From: an uncultured Alphaproteobacteria bacterium
GTDB lineage: Bacteria > Pseudomonadota > Alphaproteobacteria > Rhodobacterales > Rhodobacteraceae
Length of the DNA: 64,000 nt
Reading direction: 5' to 3'
NCBI GenBank assembly: GCA_902573735.1
Contig: CACGLH010000002.1
Location: 124,001 to 188,000, forward strand
Position numbers and translations under genes: made by a program. Each line of letters begins with the position of its first letter. The stretch's first letter is position 1. The notes under the pieces are model-generated. The model saw nothing but the letters and a program-made list of their open reading frames with translations, ran no database searches and had not been told where the DNA came from. Below, piece by piece: positions 1-8,109 of this stretch.

Positions 1-1
1 A

Positions 2-70
2 TACTTAAATGGCTCCGAACCTAAGAAGGTTATCATTGTGACGGGCAAAATTATTAATGTTGTTATTTAA
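2..70 (+). CDS. leuS: C-terminal end of probable leucyl-tRNA synthetase (partial)
   Basis: Only the last 22 codons are in the window, ending at TAA 68-70. The tail reads ...KKVIIVTGKIINVVI, which resembles the C-terminal beta-strand of bacterial LeuRS (a K-x-I-x-V-x-G-K-I-I/V-N-x-V pattern). LeuRS charges tRNA-Leu in the cytoplasm. The next gene is lptE, overlapping by 14 bases, and leuS-lptE-holA is a conserved proteobacterial order, which supports the call. The fragment is too short to identify on sequence alone, so the assignment rests on context and the tail motif. Confidence 0.6.
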   Translation, partial: YLNGSEPKKVIIVTGKIINVVI

Positions 71-563
71 AAAGTTAAATTTACTCATAGGTCTTTCATT
101 ATTTTTACTTTTTGGCTGTGGTTACTTGCCTTTAATTGATAGTAATCAAACCAATTCTTTTATGCTAAATAAAGGCCAATTTATAATATTTTCTCCTAAA
201 AATGATATCGATTTTCATGTAAGAGAAACACTTTTGGCAGATTTTGGTTTTCCTAAAAACCCAAAATATAGAATTGAATTAGAAAATACATTGGTCAGAA
301 AAAAAAGTATTGTTACAAAAAAAAATGACATCACTAGGTATAATTTAATATTAAATTCTAATTTCAAACTTAAGGAAATTAGGACTAATAATGTAGTATT
401 ATTGAAAAAGTTTAATTCTGAAACATCCTATTCAGCATCAATAAACATAACAGGCTTCAAAACTGAAGTGGCTAAAGACAATGCAGGAAAAAGATTGGCT
501 TATGATGTAGCTGAGAAAATTAGAAAAGAAATACTTATTTTCCAAAAAGGTTTAATGAATTGA
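57..563 (+). CDS. lptE: LPS-assembly lipoprotein LptE
   Basis: A 168-residue protein with a lipoprotein signal: a KK n-region, a hydrophobic stretch (about residues 9-19) and a lipobox ending LFGC, with Cys21 as the likely acylated residue, followed by GYLPL. LptE is the outer-membrane lipoprotein that plugs and stabilises the LptD barrel in the last step of LPS export. Sequence beyond the signal is weakly conserved, as is usual in this family. It lies between leuS (14-base overlap) and holA (overlap through the stop codon), the standard alphaproteobacterial position. The rest of the pathway (lptC, lptA, lptB, lpxK, kdsB) is also in this window. Confidence 0.8.
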   Translation: MLLFKKLNLLIGLSLFLLFGCGYLPLIDSNQTNSFMLNKGQFIIFSPKNDIDFHVRETLLADFGFPKNPKYRIELENTLVRKKSIVTKKNDITRYNLILNSNFKLKEIRTNNVVLLKKFNSETSYSASINITGFKTEVAKDNAGKRLAYDVAEKIRKEILIFQKGLMN

Positions 564-1579
564 TTATTAAAGACTATAATTTTCAACAATTTTTGGAAAA
601 TATCCCATCTGAAAAAAAATTTTTTCTACTACATGGGACATTAATATCAAAGATTTGGTATTACAGAAAACTTTTAGAATTAAAATTATTAGGACCTAAA
701 GCACTTCAAAAGATGAAATTAGTTTTGGTCGATAAAAGCACAATACAAAAAGATAAAGATAATCTCTTAAATGAAATAAAAACTAGATCTTTTTTTGGTG
801 ATAAAAAAGCGGTTGTGGTTAATGATATTAGCGATAAGGATGTAGGTCTTATAAAAGAAATATTAGATGATTATGATATTGAAGACCACTATTTAATATT
901 GACTAGTGGCTATTTAAATCAAAACTCAAAAATTAGAAAATTAATAGAGGGAGATATTAAATCATGTGCCATTGGTTTTTATCCTTCAGAGGTTAGCGAA
1001 AGAGATATTGAAAACCAGCTTAAATTATTAAAAATTAGTGTAAATGATAAAGTGGTTATTAAAAAATTGAGAGATTTATCGTCAGTTTATGATTTTCTAG
1101 AATTTAAACAAGAATTGAAAAAGCTCTTTTTATTAAAATCCTTTGACCAAAAACCTTTATCTCAAGAAGAAGTAGAAAGTGTTTTTTCTCAAGAGGTTAG
1201 TAAAAGTGAAAGAAAACTTTTTGACTTTTTATTAGAAAAAAAAGAAGAGCTGATTGTTGACTTTTTTTCAAATTATCCTGGTGAAATTAAAAATCCTAAT
1301 AGTTTCTTCATGAATGCAAATAATCAATTTAACGTATTACTTAGAATGAAAAATACTGATGACAAGTCTTTTTCCTTTTTAAAGAAAATTTGGCCGCCAG
1401 TAATGGGAAAAAACAAAGAAAAATTCTTAAGCATTATGAAATATTGGACTAAGTCTAGTATCGAAGACGCTTTATTAATATTAAAAAAAGCAGAGCTTAG
1501 AACTAGAAAAAATTCCAAGTTATCTAGCAAAAAAATTATTTCATTTGCTTTTTTAGAGATTTGTTTATTGAATAAATAA
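560..1579 (+). CDS. holA: DNA polymerase III delta subunit
   Basis: A 339-residue protein matching HolA in length and place. HolA is the clamp-loader subunit that opens the beta clamp (DnaN, also in this window). The N-terminus carries the family's F-L...FFLLHG strand-loop region and a region around residues 70-115 like the HolA 'FF...VV..D' segment, but there is no intact P-loop, as expected for delta. The start is TTG at 560, with AAAAGG about nine bases upstream; it overlaps the lptE stop, so translation is probably coupled. An ATG at 555 reads into a stop after two codons. Divergent at sequence level; assignment leans on context. Confidence 0.78.
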   Translation: MIIKDYNFQQFLENIPSEKKFFLLHGTLISKIWYYRKLLELKLLGPKALQKMKLVLVDKSTIQKDKDNLLNEIKTRSFFGDKKAVVVNDISDKDVGLIKEILDDYDIEDHYLILTSGYLNQNSKIRKLIEGDIKSCAIGFYPSEVSERDIENQLKLLKISVNDKVVIKKLRDLSSVYDFLEFKQELKKLFLLKSFDQKPLSQEEVESVFSQEVSKSERKLFDFLLEKKEELIVDFFSNYPGEIKNPNSFFMNANNQFNVLLRMKNTDDKSFSFLKKIWPPVMGKNKEKFLSIMKYWTKSSIEDALLILKKAELRTRKNSKLSSKKIISFAFLEICLLNK

Positions 1580-1623
1580 GTAAAGTATCAATATATATAT
1601 CAATTCATTAAGGACATAGATGT

Positions 1624-2976
1624 ATGAGTAGACAACTTTTTAATTTGGCTGATAAAGTATTAGAATTTACCAAAAAATTTGGTGAAGTCCAATCCGAAGT
1701 TGTCATAAAAAAAAATAAAGACATAACAGCAGAAGCCAGAAAAGAAAATATCGATTTTTCAGAAGTTTCTCACAGTACGTCTATTTCATTAAGAGTAATT
1801 TATAATAATAAGTCAGCACTCATATCAACATCCAGTACTAGTGAAAGTAACTTAAAAAAGCTTGCATCAAAAGCTTTAGAAATAGCAAAAGATTCTTTAG
1901 AAAATCCTTATGACACTATAGCTCAAAAATTTGAATTTGCAGATAGTTCTAAAATAAAAAATTTAGAAATTTTTGATAATAAAACAGATGAATTAAAAAA
2001 TACTTCATTTTTTGAAGAATTAGCTATTTCTGCGGATAAAGCATCTTTAAATAATGATAAAATCACAAATACAGACGGTAGTTCTGCAGGACGTTCAGAT
2101 AGTGAATACATTCTTTGTACTTCCAATGGATTTAAAGACGGATATAAAAGGTCTTCCTTTTATATTACCTCATCAGCTATTGCAGCTGAAAATAACATGA
2201 TGGAAAGAGAATTTGCTTTTGAACAAAGAACAAATTTAGAAGATTTACCAAATCCCTCAGAAATTGGAGAACTTGCCGCTGAAAGAGCCATAAATATGTT
2301 AGGAGCAACTAAACCCACTACTGGTAATTATCCTGTAATTTTTAATGAGAGAATTTCCTCTTCAATCATAGGTCATATATTAAGCGCAATAAATGGAGAA
2401 ACAATTATAAGAGGTTCTAGCTGGTTACTCAAAAGTTTGAATAAAAATATAATCCCAGAAAAATATAGTTTAATTGAGGACCCACACATATTAAGATTAT
2501 CTGGGTCAAGACCTTTTGATGCTGAAGGCTTAAAAACCAAAAAAAATAAATTTATTGATAAAGGGGTTTTAAAAAGCTGGGTTATGGATTTGAAAACCAG
2601 TAGTCAACTAGGCTTAAAATCAACAGCAAATGCAATTAGATCAAATTCATCTCTACCTTATCCAGGTGTAGGAAACATAGAGTTGGTAGGGGGAGATTTA
2701 TCACTTGATGACTTATTAGTTATGGCTGGCGAAGGCCTGATGGTTTGTTCAATGATTGGCTCTTCAATCAACCAAAACAATGGTGATTATTCGAGAGGGG
2801 CATCAGGTTTCTGGTTTAAAGACGGTAAAATATCTTATCCAGTGAATGAATGTACGATTGCAGGAAATCTTACTCAAATGATAAAAAATATGACAATTGC
2901 AAATGATAGTAAATCGCATTTATCTAGGCGTGTGCCAAGCATTTTGGTAAAAGATATGACAATTGCTGGTAATTAA
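1624..2976 (+). CDS. pmbA: TldE/PmbA-type modulator of a metalloprotease
   Basis: A 450-residue member of the TldD/PmbA (peptidase U62) family. TldD and PmbA form a heterodimer that degrades unfolded peptides and matures microcins or the CcdA antitoxin in E. coli. The zinc-binding HExxxH helix of TldD is absent: the equivalent helix reads RISSSIIGHILSAINGE. This makes it the non-catalytic PmbA (TldE) partner. The C-terminal half has the family's glycine-rich segments (GASGFWFKDGKI, VNECTIAGN). ATG start after a 44-base gap from holA. The tldD partner gene is not in this window. Confidence 0.85.
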   Translation: MSRQLFNLADKVLEFTKKFGEVQSEVVIKKNKDITAEARKENIDFSEVSHSTSISLRVIYNNKSALISTSSTSESNLKKLASKALEIAKDSLENPYDTIAQKFEFADSSKIKNLEIFDNKTDELKNTSFFEELAISADKASLNNDKITNTDGSSAGRSDSEYILCTSNGFKDGYKRSSFYITSSAIAAENNMMEREFAFEQRTNLEDLPNPSEIGELAAERAINMLGATKPTTGNYPVIFNERISSSIIGHILSAINGETIIRGSSWLLKSLNKNIIPEKYSLIEDPHILRLSGSRPFDAEGLKTKKNKFIDKGVLKSWVMDLKTSSQLGLKSTANAIRSNSSLPYPGVGNIELVGGDLSLDDLLVMAGEGLMVCSMIGSSINQNNGDYSRGASGFWFKDGKISYPVNECTIAGNLTQMIKNMTIANDSKSHLSRRVPSILVKDMTIAGN

Positions 2977-2995
2977 ATAATAAAAAGAGTTTTTT

Positions 2996-3994
2996 TTGCA
3001 TTTAAAAACACCAAAATTTTGGTTTAAAAATAATCACGAAATTAGTCCCCTTTTATATACTCTTAAACCTTTGAGTAAATTATGGGAGTTAGTCCTAAAT
3101 TTTAAATTAAAAAACGGTTTATGGGAAAAAATGCCTATTCCTGTTATTTGTGTTGGAAATCTAACTTTAGGAGGTTCAGGAAAAACTCCAGTTACGATGT
3201 CTCTTCAAAAATTACTTGCAGAAATCGGTGTCAAAGCATGTATTGTAAGTCGTGGGTATGGCGGCAAAATCCAACGGCCTCATTATGTAACAAAAAATGA
3301 TACTTATGACGAAGTCGGTGATGAACCCTTAATAATATCAAAAAAAGGAGCAATAATTGTTTCAAAAAATAAAAAAGATGGAATAATTAAAGCTTATAAT
3401 GACGGTTTCGATATAGTAATTTTAGATGATGGTTTTCAAAATTCAGAAATAAAAAAAGATTTATCATTAGTAGTTGTAGATTCCCAAATTTTATTTGGAA
3501 ATGAACTTGTATTTCCATTAGGACCACTCAGAGAACCTATTAAAAGTGGCTTATCAAGAGCCGACGCAGTAATTTTAATTGATTATAATCCTAGTTTTAA
3601 AAATAGCAAAATAAACAAATTAAAAAGAGACTATAAAGTTCAGTTTTTGGAGGGTTTTGTAAATGAAAAAAGAGTTTTTAAAAATAGTTCAAATAAAAAA
3701 GTACTGGCTTTTTCAGGTATAGCTTTTCCAGAAAAATTCCATAATTCTCTTAAAAGACTTAAGTACAATATTGTTAAAACTAAGGTTTATCCTGACCACT
3801 ATCCTTTTACTAGTAAAGATATAATGAAGCTAAAAAAACTTGCTGAAATTAAAAATTCAAAACTAATTACAACAGAAAAAGACATGGTAAGAATCCCAAA
3901 AATATTCCATGAATTTATTGATCAAATACAAATTGAATTTGAATTTAGTGATCCAAAAAAAATAAAAGATATTATTAGAAAAAAATTTTATTAA
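2996..3994 (+). CDS. lpxK: Tetraacyldisaccharide 4'-kinase
   Basis: A 332-residue LpxK, the membrane-associated kinase that phosphorylates the 4' position of the lipid A precursor using ATP. A Walker A region (GNLTLGGSGKTP, about residues 57-68) lies inside the family-specific context, followed by SRGYGG and the ILDDGFQN motif near residue 145, which holds LpxK's catalytic and magnesium-binding residues. The start is TTG at 2996; no ATG gives a full N-terminus. It lies 19 bases after pmbA. The convergent dsbA-like gene ends 14 bases away with no visible terminator between them. Confidence 0.92.
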   Translation: MHLKTPKFWFKNNHEISPLLYTLKPLSKLWELVLNFKLKNGLWEKMPIPVICVGNLTLGGSGKTPVTMSLQKLLAEIGVKACIVSRGYGGKIQRPHYVTKNDTYDEVGDEPLIISKKGAIIVSKNKKDGIIKAYNDGFDIVILDDGFQNSEIKKDLSLVVVDSQILFGNELVFPLGPLREPIKSGLSRADAVILIDYNPSFKNSKINKLKRDYKVQFLEGFVNEKRVFKNSSNKKVLAFSGIAFPEKFHNSLKRLKYNIVKTKVYPDHYPFTSKDIMKLKKLAEIKNSKLITTEKDMVRIPKIFHEFIDQIQIEFEFSDPKKIKDIIRKKFY

Positions 3995-4008
3995 ATTTAC
4001 TTAATTAA

Positions 4009-4632
4009 TTATTTATCCAGAATTTTATCAATTATTTTTTTAAGTTCTTCATAGGACATATTTTGAACTAATTGACCATTAATAACAAAACTTGGTGTAC
4101 TGGAAATAGAATCTTCAGATGCATTTTTTTTAAAAATTTCAATCAAATTTTCAGCTAATTTTCCATTTTCCATACAATCTCTAGATTTTTTATCTGTTAA
4201 TCCAGATTGTCTACCAATTGATAATAGTCCTTTAATTATGTCATCACGATTGCCACTAGCCCAATCTTTTTGTTTTTTATAAATTAAATCCACCATTGGA
4301 AAATATTTTTTATCGCCTTGACACCTTGCTAACAAACCTGCCCAAAGACCTGGACCATCAAAATAGACCTCACGATATTCTAATAAAACTTTTCCATTTT
4401 TTATATAATCTTGTTTTAATTTAGGTAAAATTTCATTATGAAAAGTTGCGCAATGTGGACAAGTAAATGAAGCATACTCTATTATAGTTACAGGAGCTTC
4501 TAAATTACCGATATACATGGGTTGTAATTTAACACTCATCTCAATTTCACTTTTATCCTCAGAATAAGAGAAAAAAGGGTTAAGAATAAATATAATGAGA
4601 TAAATTGGTGTGAAAATTATTTTTTTAAACAT
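4009..4632 (-). CDS. DsbA-family thiol-disulfide oxidoreductase (exported)
   Basis: A 207-residue thioredoxin-fold protein with an N-terminal signal peptide (hydrophobic about residues 4-22, FFSYSE cleavage region), so it is periplasmic. The redox motif is C58-P-H-C61 in the context FTCPHCATFH, and the cis-proline loop is T179-P180. These are the catalytic features of DsbA-like disulfide oxidases and DsbG/ScsC-like isomerases. It sits beside dciA and mutY, a conserved alphaproteobacterial grouping that usually continues into smc; here smc does not follow. Whether it oxidises or isomerises disulfides cannot be read from sequence; no dsbB is nearby. Confidence 0.85.
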   Translation of the reverse strand: MFKKIIFTPIYLIIFILNPFFSYSEDKSEIEMSVKLQPMYIGNLEAPVTIIEYASFTCPHCATFHNEILPKLKQDYIKNGKVLLEYREVYFDGPGLWAGLLARCQGDKKYFPMVDLIYKKQKDWASGNRDDIIKGLLSIGRQSGLTDKKSRDCMENGKLAENLIEIFKKNASEDSISSTPSFVINGQLVQNMSYEELKKIIDKILDK

Positions 4633-4756
4633 GATTGTAAATATTTTATTACTTGTTGGATTTATATAGTAAATAAATTTATTTTATAAAGATATAGAGT
4701 AACAATATTCTAATGCAGGATTTAAAAAAATCAGGTAGTTATAAATTTTGATTATT

Positions 4757-5098
4757 TTAAAAACTTCCCAATTTGGTTTTTTTTAATATTATTTTTTTTA
4801 CCACGTTTGATCCAAAGAAAAAATTTATTCGTTGAATGATTTTTTTAATCATAAGTTCTACCTCACTAAAACACATTTCATGAACTCTTATTATTAATGT
4901 TGCTTCAAACAATTTATTTTTTTTAAACTTTAAACATGATGGGATAGTAATATCAGAAATATCCTCACCAACTATTTGTTTCCAATTATTAAAAATATTA
5001 TTATATATAAAAGCCTTCTGCTTTAAATTTAAAGGTAGTATTTCTTCAAATAATACTGAGACTTTCTGAAAGTGTTTAGATTTCATAGTAAAATTCAT
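4757..5098 (-). CDS. dciA: DUF721/DciA-like protein (probable replicative helicase loader)
   Basis: A 113-residue basic protein matching the DUF721 domain: a W-x-x-I-V-G-E-D-I segment near residue 38, then a strand-rich core (LIIRVHEMCFSEVELM) and a C-terminal amphipathic region. DciA proteins recruit or load the replicative helicase DnaB in bacteria that lack dnaC/dnaI. It is divergent from mutY, 12 bases away, an arrangement common in Alphaproteobacteria. The short intergenic gap implies back-to-back promoters lying largely within the coding starts. The family call is good; the helicase-loading role comes from characterised homologues. Confidence 0.75.
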   Translation of the reverse strand: MNFTMKSKHFQKVSVLFEEILPLNLKQKAFIYNNIFNNWKQIVGEDISDITIPSCLKFKKNKLFEATLIIRVHEMCFSEVELMIKKIIQRINFFFGSNVVKKIILKKTKLGSF

Positions 5099-5110
5099 TT
5101 TTAAGGTATA

Positions 5111-6196
5111 ATGATTAAATTAAATCAAAAAACAAGTAAGGTAAACCATTCTAAATTTAGTAAATCTTTACTTGATTGGTATGACATAAATGCAAGAAAT
5201 TTACCTTGGAGGATTCCACCTGAATCAACTAAAGAAGGTATTACTAATGATCCATACAAAATATGGGTTTCTGAAATAATGCTTCAGCAAACTGGAGTTA
5301 AAACTGTTCAAAGTTATTTTTTGAATTTCATTAAAAGATGGCCAAGTGTTATTGAGCTTAACAAAGCTAAAGAGGATGACGTTTTAAAGGCTTGGTCTGG
5401 CCTTGGTTATTATAGAAGAGCACGTAATCTTAAAAATTGTGCAAAAACTATATGTGAAAAATATAATGGAATATTTCCAAATTGTACTGAAGAATTAACA
5501 AAACTTCCTGGTATTGGGAATTATACAGCTGCTGCAATTGTTTCTATAGCATACAATAAACTTGCATTTCCAATCGATGGAAACATCCAACGTATTGTTT
5601 CAAGATTATTTGAAATAAGAGATGAAATTAAAAATGATAAATCAAATATTCTTGAGAATCTTAAAGAAATTTTTTCTCAAAAAAGACCTGGAGATTTTGC
5701 TCAAGCAATGATGGATTTAGGTTCTATAATTTGTAAGCCAGCAAATCCAACTTGTAATTCTTGTCCTGTAGTAAAATATTGCTTAGCTTATAAAAATAAT
5801 ACTTATAAATCTATACCATTCAAAACTAAGAAAGTTAAAAAGGTTGCTAAAAAAGGGTATCTTTATATTGGTATAACAGATTGTAAAAAAATTATTTTAA
5901 TTAAAAGACCTAATACTGGATTACTTGGAGGCACAATATGTCCTCCTACTAGTGAATGGAAAATAAATAAATTTCCAATACCAAAACCACCATATGAAGG
6001 GGATTGGAAAGTTTTAGACAATAGACTTTTTCATTCATTTACACATTTTGAACTAGAGCTTAAAATAATGATTTCTAAAGTTAAACATTTCCCACAAAAT
6101 GTTTATTTGGAGCCTTTAAACAATTACACTCTTAATTCTCTTCCCACAGTATTTAAAAAAGGAGTGGAAATGGTAATAGAAAATTTTAATGATTAA
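5111..6196 (+). CDS. mutY: A/G-specific adenine glycosylase
   Basis: A 361-residue MutY, the base-excision repair enzyme that removes adenine mispaired with 8-oxoguanine. Visible features in order: catalytic Glu55 in SEIMLQQT, helix-hairpin-helix LPGIGNYTAAAI (132-143) followed by catalytic Asp157 (FPIDGN), and a [4Fe-4S] cluster loop with Cys208, 215, 218 and 224 in C-x6-C-x2-C-x5-C spacing. The C-terminal third is the NUDIX-like 8-oxoG recognition domain (GLLGGTICPP, then FHSFTHFELEL). Its 3' end overlaps the convergent ccrM gene by 11 bases. Together with mutM and mutS in this window it covers part of the oxidative and mismatch repair set. Confidence 0.95.
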   Translation: MIKLNQKTSKVNHSKFSKSLLDWYDINARNLPWRIPPESTKEGITNDPYKIWVSEIMLQQTGVKTVQSYFLNFIKRWPSVIELNKAKEDDVLKAWSGLGYYRRARNLKNCAKTICEKYNGIFPNCTEELTKLPGIGNYTAAAIVSIAYNKLAFPIDGNIQRIVSRLFEIRDEIKNDKSNILENLKEIFSQKRPGDFAQAMMDLGSIICKPANPTCNSCPVVKYCLAYKNNTYKSIPFKTKKVKKVAKKGYLYIGITDCKKIILIKRPNTGLLGGTICPPTSEWKINKFPIPKPPYEGDWKVLDNRLFHSFTHFELELKIMISKVKHFPQNVYLEPLNNYTLNSLPTVFKKGVEMVIENFND

Positions 6197-7298
6197 TATT
6201 ACTAATTTCTGATATAAGTTTTTGACGTAAAACGTCAATTGGTGCACTAGATCCATCAATTTTAAAATGCCAATAAGCCCATCCATTACAAGATGGTAAA
6301 CCTTCTAATTTTGCACCAACTTGATGTATTGAACCTTTAGTATTATGAGAAATTAAAGTACCATCAGCTCTTATTTTTGCTATATGTCTCCCGTTAAAAG
6401 ATTGTAGATCTTGGCCAGGACTTAAAATTCCTCTTTCTATCAAAGAACCGAATGGAATTCTTGGTAAACTTCTTTTACTTTTAGTAACTTCCAAACATGA
6501 ATTATCATGTTCAATAGTTTTACTTATTCTTTTGCTAGCTACTTCAATATATAGTTTATCTTTTTCTATTCCAATGAAATGTCTACCCAACTTTTTTGCA
6601 ACAGCACCAGTTGTGCCAGTACCAAAAAAAGGATCTAAAATTATATCACCTTTATTTGAAGTACCAATCAAAATTCTGTGTAATAAAGCCTCAGGTTTTT
6701 GAGTAGGATGAGCTTTCTTTCCTTTTTTATTTTTAATTCTTTCTTTCCCACTGCAAATAGGCATAAGCCAGTCAGATCGCATTTGTAGACCTTCATTTAA
6801 TCCTTTTAGAGCATCATAATTAAAAACGTATTTTGATGAATCAGATCGTGAGGCCCAAATTAGAGTTTCGTGAGCATTAGTTAATCTTTTTCCATGAAAA
6901 TTTGGCATAGGATTAGATTTTCTCCAAATGACATCGTTTAAAATCCAAAACCCTAAATTTTGAAGAATTGATCCTAATCTGTAGATATTATGATATGTTC
7001 CAATTACCCATAATGCACCGTTTGGTTTAAGTAATCTTTTAGCCTCTATTAGCCATTTTTCGCAAAAATTGTCATAGTCTTTGAAATTAATGAACTTATC
7101 CCAATCTTCTTTAACAGCTTGAACCATTGAATTGTCTGGTCTATGCAAATTTCCATTTAGTTGAAGATTGTAGGGAGGATCAGCAAATATAAGATCAATC
7201 GAATTGCTTGGTAATTCTTTCATATTCTCAATTGTATCACCTTCTAAGATTGAATTGAGAGGAAGTGACGTTTTATTTTTTTTTGTGATTAGGCTCAT
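6186..7298 (-). CDS. ccrM: CcrM-type adenine-N6 DNA methyltransferase (GANTC)
   Basis: A 370-residue beta-class N6-adenine methyltransferase. Motif order is the CcrM one: catalytic DPPY at 40-43, then the SAM-binding DPFFGTGTTGAVA (222-234). A C-terminal RAMA domain follows (about 280-365, with SCNGWAYWHF near 336-345), which CcrM uses to recognise GANTC. CcrM is an orphan, cell-cycle-regulated methylase in most Alphaproteobacteria, linking methylation state to transcription of division and replication genes. No restriction enzyme gene lies nearby, consistent with an orphan. Upstream are two GATTC sites in tandem repeats, suggesting methylation-sensitive autoregulation. SAR11 generally lacks CcrM, so this helps place the organism. 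Confidence 0.93.
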   Translation of the reverse strand: MSLITKKNKTSLPLNSILEGDTIENMKELPSNSIDLIFADPPYNLQLNGNLHRPDNSMVQAVKEDWDKFINFKDYDNFCEKWLIEAKRLLKPNGALWVIGTYHNIYRLGSILQNLGFWILNDVIWRKSNPMPNFHGKRLTNAHETLIWASRSDSSKYVFNYDALKGLNEGLQMRSDWLMPICSGKERIKNKKGKKAHPTQKPEALLHRILIGTSNKGDIILDPFFGTGTTGAVAKKLGRHFIGIEKDKLYIEVASKRISKTIEHDNSCLEVTKSKRSLPRIPFGSLIERGILSPGQDLQSFNGRHIAKIRADGTLISHNTKGSIHQVGAKLEGLPSCNGWAYWHFKIDGSSAPIDVLRQKLISEISNINH

Positions 7299-7326
7299 TA
7301 TGATCTCATTGAATAATTATTTGAAC

Positions 7327-7346
7327 AAAATGATTCAAAATGATTC
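7327..7346 (-). promoter_or_regulatory. Tandem 10-bp repeat with two GANTC methylation sites upstream of ccrM
   Basis: The sequence AAAATGATTC occurs twice back to back. Each copy contains GATTC, a GANTC site (7332-7336 and 7342-7346), spaced by 10 bp, about one helical turn. The pair lies 29-48 bases upstream of the ccrM start codon, where a promoter would be. A TTGACA-like hexamer lies just upstream on the minus strand (about 7347-7353). In Caulobacter the ccrM promoter contains GANTC sites through which methylation affects its own transcription; the same role here is inference. Confidence 0.55.
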
Positions 7347-7380
7347 GTCTGTCAAATAGTTTTTGAAATCAATAAGTTAT

Positions 7381-7977
7381 TTAATTTTCTTCATACAATA
7401 TATTGTGTATTGGTTTAAATGTTTGTCTATGTATGGGAGTGACACCAAGAGTTTTAAGTGCATCTAAATGTAGTTTAACACCATATCCTGCATTATTTGT
7501 GAAACCATAACCAGGATATTTTCTATCTAATATTTTCATATGAGTATCTCTTATTACCTTAGCCACTATCGAAGCTGCAGATATCTCTGAGATAAATTTG
7601 TCTCCCTTAATTATTGGATAAGATTCTATTTTTAGTTTGGGTGGAACCCTATTTCCATCAATAAATAACAAATCAGGAGTTATAGTTAGGGAATTTATTG
7701 CTCTACTCATAGAAAGAAATGTTGCCTTTAAAATATTAAATCTCTCTATTTCTTGAACAGAAGAAAAACCAACTCCTATAATTGAATTTTTTTTTAACTT
7801 GTTGAAAATTTCAATTCTTTCTCTTTTATTAAGAATTTTTGAATCTTTCAATTCTTTAGGATTTGGGTAATTTTTTAAAATTACAGCTGCAGATACTACT
7901 GGACCAGCCCATGATCCCCTGCCTGCTTCATCAACTCCTGAAATTATTTTTTTTTTTATAATAATATCAACTTTCAA
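7381..7977 (-). CDS. rnhB: Ribonuclease HII
   Basis: A 198-residue RNase HII, which nicks RNA-DNA hybrids and removes misincorporated ribonucleotides. The signature GVDEAGRGSWAGPVV gives catalytic Asp16 and Glu17, and a third acidic residue is in LFIDGN (about residue 108). The segment EISAASIVAKVIRD (about 129-142) is the conserved helix containing the ribonucleotide-sensing region. It lies between ccrM (82-base gap carrying the GANTC repeats) and the tRNA-Arg gene. rnhB next to ccrM is common in Alphaproteobacteria. Length and start are normal. Confidence 0.95.
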   Translation of the reverse strand: MKVDIIIKKKIISGVDEAGRGSWAGPVVSAAVILKNYPNPKELKDSKILNKRERIEIFNKLKKNSIIGVGFSSVQEIERFNILKATFLSMSRAINSLTITPDLLFIDGNRVPPKLKIESYPIIKGDKFISEISAASIVAKVIRDTHMKILDRKYPGYGFTNNAGYGVKLHLDALKTLGVTPIHRQTFKPIHNILYEEN

Positions 7978-8016
7978 ATAAATTTAAATAACTTTACAAT
8001 AAAAAGGGTTTATCTT

Positions 8017-8093
8017 TGGCGGTCCCGATAGGATTCGAACCTATAACCTGCCCCTTAGGAGGGGGCTGCTCTATCCAGTTGAGCCACGGGACC
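8017..8093 (-). tRNA. tRNA-Arg (anticodon CCT)
   Basis: A complete cloverleaf on the minus strand. The acceptor stem GGTCCCG/CGGGACC is 7 bp. The D-arm has GCTC/GAGC. The anticodon stem GCCCC/GGGGC encloses loop CTCCTAA, giving anticodon CCT (reads AGG). The T-arm is ATAGG-TTCGAAT-CCTAT. The discriminator G is followed by a gene-encoded CCA (complement at 8017-8019). It lies between rnhB and ubiB. Confidence 0.95.
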
Positions 8094-8109
8094 ATCAGTA
8101 TGATATAGT

